Assembly (NCBI GenBank): GCA_903887275.1
Contig: CAISPD010000238.1
Span: 1 to 45,035, forward strand
From: an uncultured Mucilaginibacter sp.
Lineage (GTDB): Bacteria; Bacteroidota; Bacteroidia; Sphingobacteriales; Sphingobacteriaceae
DNA: 45,035 bases
Reading direction: 5' to 3'
Part shown: piece after piece, positions 1 to 7,990 of the stretch
Position numbering within the stretch: the first letter of the stretch is position 1
How the letters are laid out: every line of letters starts with the position of its first letter
Notes under the pieces: model-generated
Database searches by the model: none
What the model was told of the DNA's origin: nothing
Seen by the model: the letters and a program-made list of their open reading frames with translations, nothing else
Program-made: the position numbers and the translations under genes

Positions 1-187
1 AAAAAGGATTTAAAAAAAAATACATTTTTGCACAAATCCGTCAATTTGAGCAAGTAAATAGTTTCATTTAAATAAAGCCCGAACATTATATAATTCCTGT
101 ACGTTTAAAATCTGACTTGACAAAACCACTTGGAAATTGCATTTGAGAGGCAAAAAAAAAGTAACAACGCAACACTAAATTCTATTC

Positions 188-1366
188 ATGGATCCTTTTA
201 ATTCCCGCTACATATTGAACGAAAAACGCTGGCTCTGGATCGACTACGATAAAGGTATCAGTATTATTCTTGTTGGTTTTGGGCATTGTTTTCTTACACT
301 CAATGGTCATGGTTTGCCGCTTGATAAATACCCGTTCATCAACTATTTCAATACCTTTATGTACGGCTTTAGGATGCCGCTTTTTTTTATCGTTTCGGGT
401 TTACTTGTAGGGCGAAGTCTTGTAAAAAAAAGCTATTCGGGTTATTTGAGCGATAGGGTCAATAATATTTTATATCCGCTTTTTATATGGGGATCTATAC
501 AGGTGACCATTCAGCTTCTGGCTGCAAAATACACCAATAACGTTACCACTCCCTGGTATTATTTATACCTGATAACAGACCCCCGGCAAAATGGGCCATT
601 CTGGTACCTTAATGCCTTGTTTTTTATCGGCAGTATTTATGCATTGCTAAAATCGAAGCTTAAATTACCTGCCTTTGCGCAGATACTGATCGGCCTGGCA
701 CTATTTTCTGTTAATGCCTGGATCAAAGTTTACGGGCACGATTTTGGTTTCCTGAACGATATATGCGAGTATTATTTCTTCTTCGCTCTGGGCGACCTGG
801 TATCAGATATCATGCTGGGCGAGGGTAATATTCAGCGTTTCACTTCCTGGAAAATATTCGTTCCGTTGGTTGTGCTGTTCTTAATCATCCAATATCATTT
901 TACTAAAGCCAACCTGCAACCCACTAAATATGGGATACAGTTTACAGAATATAATCAGCCATTCTGGTTTATGGTAGAAGCGCTGGTAGGTTGTGCAGCT
1001 TCGCTGAGTTTTTCGTTTTTATTGCAAAAATATAAGGCATTTACTTTCTTTCGTATTGTTGGCTATCATTCATTATTTATTTATTGTATGCAGATAGTTA
1101 CCATGTCTTTCGTACGGATACTTTGCATGAATTTTCTGCATATTTACTATGTGCCCGTATTGGTGCTGCTTGTGTGGAGCTCAGGCATCATTTTACCGAT
1201 ATTCTTTTATAATTTCTGCCTTAAATGCGGTTTGTGGTGGTTATATACTTTTAAAAAGCCAAAGAAGCAGGTTGAGTACATGAAAAATGCCAGTATCTTC
1301 TGGTTCAATCGCGATCCCAAAAGACTGATCAGTGAAGAAAAGGATGCACTCACTAAAACTAATTAA
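188..1366 (+). CDS. acyltransferase 3 family integral membrane protein
   Basis: 392-aa ORF; polytopic membrane protein with N-terminal WIDYDKGISIILVGFGH and FRMPLFFIVSGLL, typical of acyltransferase 3. Confidence 0.8.
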   Translation: MDPFNSRYILNEKRWLWIDYDKGISIILVGFGHCFLTLNGHGLPLDKYPFINYFNTFMYGFRMPLFFIVSGLLVGRSLVKKSYSGYLSDRVNNILYPLFIWGSIQVTIQLLAAKYTNNVTTPWYYLYLITDPRQNGPFWYLNALFFIGSIYALLKSKLKLPAFAQILIGLALFSVNAWIKVYGHDFGFLNDICEYYFFFALGDLVSDIMLGEGNIQRFTSWKIFVPLVVLFLIIQYHFTKANLQPTKYGIQFTEYNQPFWFMVEALVGCAASLSFSFLLQKYKAFTFFRIVGYHSLFIYCMQIVTMSFVRILCMNFLHIYYVPVLVLLVWSSGIILPIFFYNFCLKCGLWWLYTFKKPKKQVEYMKNASIFWFNRDPKRLISEEKDALTKTN

Positions 1367-1443
1367 ACTACAATAAACCACTAAAACATCTTTCCCTTTT
1401 CGGGCATTTTTCACACCTTTACGGCTATTCAATTAATGGCATT

Positions 1444-1848
1444 ATGAATTATTGGCTCGTAAAATCAGAACCTGAAAAGTATAGTTGGACGCAGTTTACA
1501 AAAGATGGGCTTGCCGTGTGGGATGGAGTTCGCAACTATGCGGCCCGCAACAATCTAAGGGCGATGCGTGTAGGCGACCTGGTTCTATATTACCATAGTA
1601 ATGAAGGAAAGGATATAGTTGGCATTGCCAAAGTGGTTAAAGAATCGTACCAGGATCCAACTACCGACGATACCAATTGGGTTGTTGTAGAACTTGCACC
1701 CGTTGAAGCGCTTAAAAAGCCTGTAAGCCTGGCTCAGATCAAAGCCGAGCCTTCTTTACAAGATATTCAACTGGTAAGGCTTAGCCGCCTTTCGGTAGCT
1801 GCTATCAAAAAAGAGGAGTTTGATAAAGTGCTGGAAATGGGGTCTTAA
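1444..1848 (+). CDS. EVE domain-containing protein
   Basis: MNYWLVKSEPEKYSW...WDGVRNYAARNNLRAMRVGDLVLYYHS matches the EVE/thymocyte nuclear protein 1 family. Confidence 0.9.
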   Translation: MNYWLVKSEPEKYSWTQFTKDGLAVWDGVRNYAARNNLRAMRVGDLVLYYHSNEGKDIVGIAKVVKESYQDPTTDDTNWVVVELAPVEALKKPVSLAQIKAEPSLQDIQLVRLSRLSVAAIKKEEFDKVLEMGS

Positions 1849-2381
1849 TGCGCTTTGCCGTCTGTAAAAAACAATGCCTTCAGTTCTGTAGCGTCATCGG
1901 GCTTCATTTTACCGCCTAAAATTAAACGCAATTGCCGGCGGCGTAAAGCACCCGCGTATAATATCTCGTCTTCTTCAGTCTCGGGGTGCAATGATGGTAC
2001 TGGTATGGTGCGGCCACTCTGGTCAACAGCCACAAAGGTATAATAGGCCTCATTGCTCTTTATTTTTGAACCTGAAGGGATATTTTGCGCCCAAACGTCT
2101 AACCTAACTTCAACAGACGTATTGAATGCCCTTGTTACTTTCGCCTCGATAGTAACCACATCGCCAAGTTTGATAGAATGTTTGAACGAAACATTATCAA
2201 CTGATGCTGTTACTACGATCCGGTTGCAATGCTTCTGAGCCGAAATTGCTGCCGCAATGTCCATCCAATGTAATAAGCGACCGCCCATCAGGTTATTCAG
2301 CGTATTAGTATCGTTGGGCAATACCAATTCATTCATGATAGTATGTGATTCTTTCGGCGTCCTTGTGGTCATAAGTGGCAT
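1845..2381 (-). CDS. acyl-CoA thioesterase (hotdog fold, YciA-like)
   Basis: NTLNNLMGGRLLHWMDIAAAISAQKHC and VSFKHSIKLGDVVTIEAKV are hotdog acyl-CoA hydrolase signatures. Confidence 0.85.
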   Translation of the reverse strand: MPLMTTRTPKESHTIMNELVLPNDTNTLNNLMGGRLLHWMDIAAAISAQKHCNRIVVTASVDNVSFKHSIKLGDVVTIEAKVTRAFNTSVEVRLDVWAQNIPSGSKIKSNEAYYTFVAVDQSGRTIPVPSLHPETEEDEILYAGALRRRQLRLILGGKMKPDDATELKALFFTDGKAH

Positions 2382-2405
2382 TTTGATGTAAATATAGGCA
2401 AATCC

Positions 2406-3767
2406 TCACCTTTTTGTGCTTGTGTTTAAAGCCCGGTAAGCTACCAGCTCGGTCCACCTTGCTCCTGCAGGATGGTAATAAACTAAAACCTGGTATTCAT
2501 TTTCCGTTTCGTAATGTGATCCTCCAAAAGCAGCATTATCAGGTTTATCAGCTCCCTTCGGCAACCAAACATATTCATAATCATATTCACCCTGTTTCAA
2601 AAAAAGCTGGATATGGTAAAGCCTGTCGGCCGGATCAAAGTAAAGTTTATTGCTATTATCCAGGCGGAAATTGTTAAACAAACCTACAATATAGGCCGAC
2701 CCCTCATTTTCGGCATGATTACTTGCCAGCGTAAAATAAATGTGCGCATAATCGGCATCGATACGCGGATCACTGCCATCCTGGTTGCCTGGAAAAAATT
2801 TACCGTCATTGTCATAATACAGACTGTAATTTGGCTGGTTTTGGGTTGGGTCTATGAGCAGTATGACAGTATTGGCTGTATCACGGTAAATATGACTGAT
2901 CCTGTCTGAGTTAAGTTTTAATGATCGTGTGTCAAAGTGCCTGAACTCATTTAGCCCCTGAAAATCATTCGTAGCAATATCGTTATAAACCATGCGTGTT
3001 CCCTGGATACTAGCTGGCTGTGTACTCAACATAGCCGTTTCATCCCGGCGATTTTGCATAACAAGCACCTTAATATCGTCGTTCGGATTTTGAACCCTTA
3101 GAGCGCCATAGTCCAGTTGCAGGTTAATTTTTTGGTTGCTTTGCCTCAGTGAGTTATCGTTTGAAGGAACAATATCGGCAAATACGGAAAGCTTAGAACC
3201 TAATACATAAAAACGTCGGGTTAGCACAAGCCTGGCTTTATCCCCATCTTCATAAACTTTAAAAATATAGTTCCCCGATATTTTTGGCGCCGATAAATTT
3301 TCGTTCGGGTAGCTAAGTTCGTAATGCGTAAATTTTTGAGTGGTTGATGACGAATAATTGTAGTTTCTGATCTGGTCCTCAGTAAAGCCCTGCAGGTACT
3401 CGGCCTGAGATAGGTTCGTAGGATTCCAGTTCTCATCGCAATGCTCTACCGTATAGTAAAAATTACGGGTTCCGCCATGCAGGTCATCAAATGACAGCAG
3501 TAGTTGCTGGCCCGAATTAAGTTCGATAAGCGGAAAGGATTGCTCTTTTTTGCTATTATAAAATTCAACACTTTTAATTTCGGGTAAAAATGACTGGTCG
3601 GAATAAGTTGGCGACTGAGCATATGCATTACTGCCGGTAAGGAGTAAGAACAACGCTGCAGCAGCATGAAAAAAAGCAGTTTTACATCCCCTGCGAAATT
3701 GGGTTTCGAAATTTTTTTTTCCGATTGGCAATTTCTGCCTGATTGCTGTTGCCAATAACATGGTCAC
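2406..3767 (-). CDS. type IX secretion system plug protein / DUF5103 domain protein
   Basis: Signal-peptide-like N-terminus, then PEIKSVEFYNSKKEQSFPLIELNSGQQLLLSFDDL...YYTVEHCDENWNPTNL, characteristic of DUF5103. Starts 4 bp after the ABC-F stop. Confidence 0.8.
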   Translation of the reverse strand: MTMLLATAIRQKLPIGKKNFETQFRRGCKTAFFHAAAALFLLLTGSNAYAQSPTYSDQSFLPEIKSVEFYNSKKEQSFPLIELNSGQQLLLSFDDLHGGTRNFYYTVEHCDENWNPTNLSQAEYLQGFTEDQIRNYNYSSSTTQKFTHYELSYPNENLSAPKISGNYIFKVYEDGDKARLVLTRRFYVLGSKLSVFADIVPSNDNSLRQSNQKINLQLDYGALRVQNPNDDIKVLVMQNRRDETAMLSTQPASIQGTRMVYNDIATNDFQGLNEFRHFDTRSLKLNSDRISHIYRDTANTVILLIDPTQNQPNYSLYYDNDGKFFPGNQDGSDPRIDADYAHIYFTLASNHAENEGSAYIVGLFNNFRLDNSNKLYFDPADRLYHIQLFLKQGEYDYEYVWLPKGADKPDNAAFGGSHYETENEYQVLVYYHPAGARWTELVAYRALNTSTKR

Positions 3768-3771
3768 TGTT

Positions 3772-5682
3772 TTACGCTTCCAGTTCCATTATTTGTCCGG
3801 CAAGCTCTTCCCATTTGGCCTGTAATTCGTTCAACTCCAGCTTTTTCAATTGATAAGCATCACTCACTTTATTGGCATTAACCGAATCACTATAAAGTTT
3901 ATCATCCGCAAGCTGTGCCTCCAATTGTTTAACTTTTTTCTCCAGGTCGTTTATTCCTTCTTCCATTTTCGAAAGGTCCTGGTTCAATTTCTTCAATTGT
4001 TTGGCTTTTTCATCGCTTGGTGAAGCTTCTTTTTGCTGTTTTGGCTTTTCAGCTACCGGAACCGGTGCTTCCTTTAATTGAATTTTGCGTTTAGCATTCC
4101 ATACCTCATATTCCTGGTAGGTGCCCGGGTATTCTTTGATCTCCTGGTTTTCAATGAACCATATCTTATTGGCGATATTGTCGAGGAAATACCTGTCGTG
4201 CGAAACAACGATCAGCGTGCCTTCAAATTGCTGTAATGCCTGTATCAGGATATTTACCGATTGTATATCCAGGTGATTTGTAGGCTCATCCAGAATCAGG
4301 AAGTTAGCATCGGCAGTAAGCGCTTTGGCCAGGGCCACGCGCGACTTTTCACCACCCGACAATACCCGAATCTTTTTGAAAACGTCATCACCCGTAAACA
4401 GGAAGGAACCAAGGATCGACCTCAGTTCAGTCTCGTTATGTTTGGGCGCAAATGCTTGCAATTCAGCTAATATTTCATTTTCAAGATGCAATGACTCCAA
4501 TTGGTGCTGTGCAAAAAAGGTTTTGGTAACGTTGTAGCCCGTTTCACATTTGCCTGTAAAATTGGTATCTGTACCGGCAATAAGTCGCAATAAAGTTGAT
4601 TTACCGCGACCGTTTGCACCGATCAGAGCAATTTTATCGCCTTTTTCAATGAGCGCGTTAGCATGGCTTAATATATCCAAACCAGGATAGCTCTTGGCCA
4701 GATCTTCAATGGTCACTACGTGCCTGCCTGATTGTTTAGAGAATCGGAATTTGAAATTTACGGTTGGGTTATCGTCATCCACATCGTCAACCCGCTCCAG
4801 TTTATCCAGTGCTTTGATACGCGATTGCGCCATTTTTGCTTTGGATGCTTTGGCCCTGAAACGCTCGATCAGGCGTTCTTCCTGTTTGATCTTGGCTTGC
4901 TGGTTCTTAAACTCACCACGTTGAATTTCTTCGCGCTGCGATTTTTCTTCCAGATAGAAAGTATAGTTACCGGAGTAAACATTCAATTTGCCTTTTCTTG
5001 ATTCCACTGTGCGGTTGATCACACGGTCGAGGAACCAACGGTCGTGGGAAACAATCACCACTGCACCATCAAAAGCTCTCAAATATTCTTCCAGCCATTG
5101 GATCGATGGTAAGTCGAGGTGGTTGGTAGGCTCATCAAGTAAAAGGATATCAGGAGCCTGTAGCAATATTTTGGCCAGCATCACACGCATACGCCAGCCA
5201 CCCGAAAACTCGCTAAGTTTGCGATGGGTATCTGCCTCAGAAAAACCAAGTCCGGCTAAAATTTCGTGGGCTTTATATTCAATATTATAACCATCCAGCA
5301 CTTCAAATTCATGTTGTTTATCGCTTAATTTATGCAACAGGTCGTCAGTATATTCGGTCTCCAGTTTTTTCAGCAATATTTCTATCTCATCATGTAACTG
5401 GTTCTGGCGTTCAAAAGCCTCCATGGCGACGTGCAGGATGTTTTTTTCTGACGAATAGGAGAGCAGGTCCTGGTTAAGGTAACCCATGGTCAGGTCCTTA
5501 GCCTTTGATATTGAACCTGATGTAGGAGTATACTCACCCACAATCATTTTAAGCAGGGTTGTTTTGCCGGTTCCATTGGCCCCGATCAGGCCAATTTTTT
5601 CTCCCGGTTTAATATGCCAGTTGGCTTCATCATATAGCGCCCGTGCACCGATCTCGAACGTAAGATTATTTATAGCGATCAT
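3772..5682 (-). CDS. ABC-F family ATP-binding cassette protein
   Basis: Two ABC domains (GANGTGKTTLLK, GANGRGKSTLLR; two LSGG/FSGG signatures; LLLDEPTNHLD twice), linker and C-terminal coiled coil, no TM segments. Confidence 0.95.
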   Translation of the reverse strand: MIAINNLTFEIGARALYDEANWHIKPGEKIGLIGANGTGKTTLLKMIVGEYTPTSGSISKAKDLTMGYLNQDLLSYSSEKNILHVAMEAFERQNQLHDEIEILLKKLETEYTDDLLHKLSDKQHEFEVLDGYNIEYKAHEILAGLGFSEADTHRKLSEFSGGWRMRVMLAKILLQAPDILLLDEPTNHLDLPSIQWLEEYLRAFDGAVVIVSHDRWFLDRVINRTVESRKGKLNVYSGNYTFYLEEKSQREEIQRGEFKNQQAKIKQEERLIERFRAKASKAKMAQSRIKALDKLERVDDVDDDNPTVNFKFRFSKQSGRHVVTIEDLAKSYPGLDILSHANALIEKGDKIALIGANGRGKSTLLRLIAGTDTNFTGKCETGYNVTKTFFAQHQLESLHLENEILAELQAFAPKHNETELRSILGSFLFTGDDVFKKIRVLSGGEKSRVALAKALTADANFLILDEPTNHLDIQSVNILIQALQQFEGTLIVVSHDRYFLDNIANKIWFIENQEIKEYPGTYQEYEVWNAKRKIQLKEAPVPVAEKPKQQKEASPSDEKAKQLKKLNQDLSKMEEGINDLEKKVKQLEAQLADDKLYSDSVNANKVSDAYQLKKLELNELQAKWEELAGQIMELEA

Positions 5683-5820
5683 TTGGGCGCAAAGATACCG
5701 TTTTTAGTCCGGAAGTCCGCATAAGTCCGGGAGCACGAAAGAGGATTTAGAGCAGATATTGCGCTTGATCATTTAACTATCATCCATGAACAATAAGCCA
5801 AAAAAACCTAAATTCGCGCC

Positions 5821-6876
5821 ATGTACCAACTGATCAAACCACTGCTTTTCCAGTTCGACCCCGAAAATGTACATTACTTTGTTACCCGCAATCTGCAACG
5901 TTTTAATCGGTTTCCGGGTGGGTCGATGCTTAGCCGGACATTATGGGATTTTCGCGATGCCCGACTGGAAAAAGAAGTTTTTGGTTTGAAGTTTAAAAAC
6001 CCCGTTGGTTTGGCTGCCGGTTTTGACAAAAATGCGGAAGTGATCAGCGAAATGGCCGATCTGGGTTTTGGCTTTATTGAAGTGGGTACGGTTACTCCTT
6101 TGCCGCAACCGGGCAATATCAAACCCCGCATGTTCCGTTTGCCTGCCGACCAGGCGCTCATCAACCGAATGGGCTTTAATAACAAAGGCATGGATGTGGT
6201 TGCCGAAAATATTGCTGCATATCGTAAAAATGCCAGGGCATGGCAAAAAGGTTTGATCATTGGTGGCAACATCGGCAAAAATAAAGTGACGCCTAATGAA
6301 GAAGCCGTAAACGACTATATCAAATGTTTCGACCGGCTTTTTGATGTGGTAGATTACTTTGTGGTTAACGTAAGTTCGCCCAACACGCCGGGATTGCGGG
6401 CTTTACAGGAAAAAGAGCCCTTGATGCATATCCTGAATACTTTGCAGCAACGCAATTTAAAAAATGAGATCAGCAGGCCCATATTGCTGAAAATCGCACC
6501 TGATCTGACACACGAGCAACTGGATGATATCGTTGAGATCGTGCTGGAAACTAAAATTGCGGGATTGATAGCTACCAATACTACGATAGTAAGAGAAGGA
6601 TTGCGATCGGCAAAATATACGGACGAAACCGGAGGTTTAAGTGGTAAACCATTGACGCAATCGTCAACAGCCGTTATTAGCTATATTTCGCAAAGATCAA
6701 AAGGTGCATTCCCGATCATTGGTGTAGGGGGAATCCATTCGGCTGAAGATGCTCTCGACAAAATCAATGCCGGGGCATCACTGGTACAACTTTATACCGG
6801 CTTTATCTATGAGGGACCTGGACTGATCGGTCGCATCAACAAAAAAATCCTGTCTGCATTTGCAAAACAGGATTAA
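5821..6876 (+). CDS. pyrD: quinone-dependent dihydroorotate dehydrogenase (class 2)
   Basis: [56 protein letters not shown] motifs. Confidence 0.96.
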   Translation: MYQLIKPLLFQFDPENVHYFVTRNLQRFNRFPGGSMLSRTLWDFRDARLEKEVFGLKFKNPVGLAAGFDKNAEVISEMADLGFGFIEVGTVTPLPQPGNIKPRMFRLPADQALINRMGFNNKGMDVVAENIAAYRKNARAWQKGLIIGGNIGKNKVTPNEEAVNDYIKCFDRLFDVVDYFVVNVSSPNTPGLRALQEKEPLMHILNTLQQRNLKNEISRPILLKIAPDLTHEQLDDIVEIVLETKIAGLIATNTTIVREGLRSAKYTDETGGLSGKPLTQSSTAVISYISQRSKGAFPIIGVGGIHSAEDALDKINAGASLVQLYTGFIYEGPGLIGRINKKILSAFAKQD

Positions 6877-6917
6877 ATATTTTTTCGATAAAATCGGTCA
6901 AAAATCCCTGAAAGGAA

Positions 6918-7091
6918 TTATTTACCCAAAGCTTTAGCGATAGCCGCGTTGTTTTTGTCTAACTGGCTATTTTTTGGCTCTTGTGAACGGCTGCCTAACT
7001 CAATGTTGGTAGCGAGCTTAAGACCTTGTACTTCTAAACGCGAAAAAGTTTTATTTCTTCTGTCTTTTCTTTTTAAACGAGTAACGCCCAT
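6918..7091 (-). CDS. small basic protein (57 aa), likely a conserved Sphingobacteriales short ORF
   Basis: Read by hand on the minus strand: MGVTRLKRKDRRNKTFSRLEVQGLKLATNIELGSRSQEPKNSQLDKNNAAIAKALGK*. Below the ORF-track length cutoff; fills the gap between pyrD and tRNA-Cys. Confidence 0.7.
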   Translation of the reverse strand: MGVTRLKRKDRRNKTFSRLEVQGLKLATNIELGSRSQEPKNSQLDKNNAAIAKALGK

Positions 7092-7122
7092 GATGCTTTA
7101 ATTTTAATTTTTTTTAACCCTG

Positions 7123-7193
7123 AGGTCGGAAGCGGATTCGAACCGCTGTAGGAGGTTTTGCAGACCTCTGCCTAGCCACTCGGCCATCCGACC
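7123..7193 (-). tRNA. tRNA-Cys (GCA)
   Basis: Minus strand GGTCGGATGGCCGAGTGGCTAGGCAGAGGTCTGCAAAACCTCCTACAGCGGTTCGAATCCGCTTCCGACCT; 7-bp acceptor stem, anticodon loop CTGCAAA, T-loop TTCGAAT. Confidence 0.95.
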
Positions 7194-7240
7194 CTATTTT
7201 TAAGGAGTGCAAAAATAGTAATTATTTGTGGCCTGCCAAT

Positions 7241-7990
7241 TTATTTTTTTGTATTTCGGGTGATCTCAGCGCAAAACAGGGCGGATGCAATACTAACATT
7301 GAGCGATTCTGCTTTTCCCAGCCTCGGAATAGTAACCGACTGACCCACCAGTTTTTCTATTTCCGGCCGTATTCCATTGCCTTCATTACCCATTACGATC
7401 AGTCCTTCGCGGCCAAAATCGGTATCATAAATATTACTGCCATTTAGCAATGCGCCGAAAATAGGCAGTTTAATTTGCGGCAAATATTCGGACAAATTTA
7501 CCTGCTGTACCTTCACCCGGGCCAATGAACCCATACTGGCTTGTACAACTTTCGGATTGTACGTATCAACCGTATCCTCCGAACAAATAATATTGCCGAT
7601 CCCGAACCAGTCGGCTATACGAATAATAGTACCCAGATTGCCCGGATCCTGCACCCCGTCAAGCACCAGTGAAAATTGCCCCTGAAGTTCTGCAGGCGTT
7701 AGAAGCGGCCAATCGGGTATTTTTATTCTGGCTATAACTTCCTGTGGAGTTTTCAGGCTGCTGATCTTTTCCAAATCGTTAACAGAAATTTCACACAAGT
7801 TTATTTTCTGCGATAATTTCAGCACTTTTGAATCGAATGCGGGAGTATGATAAACAGTTTCTATTTGATAAGGCGAATTGGTAAATTCAATTATCGATTT
7901 ACCACCTTCAACCAAAAAAAAACCTTGTTCACGGCGAAACTTTTTTTGTTGTAATGACTTTAATGAATTGATTTGAGATTTTGAAAGCAT
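7241..7990 (-). CDS. TrmH/SpoU family RNA methyltransferase
   Basis: SLVLDGVQDPGNLGTIIRIADWFG, GLIVMGNEGNGI, IPRLGKAESLNVSIASALFCAEI motifs; ATG start at 7990 preferred over the TTG at 8002. Confidence 0.92.
   Translation of the reverse strand: MLSKSQINSLKSLQQKKFRREQGFFLVEGGKSIIEFTNSPYQIETVYHTPAFDSKVLKLSQKINLCEISVNDLEKISSLKTPQEVIARIKIPDWPLLTPAELQGQFSLVLDGVQDPGNLGTIIRIADWFGIGNIICSEDTVDTYNPKVVQASMGSLARVKVQQVNLSEYLPQIKLPIFGALLNGSNIYDTDFGREGLIVMGNEGNGIRPEIEKLVGQSVTIPRLGKAESLNVSIASALFCAEITRNTKK

Noticed and set aside
4261-5290. Several plus-strand ORFs (60-100 aa) opposite the ABC-F gene
   Set aside because: Antisense shadows of a strongly supported conserved CDS; no recognisable families.
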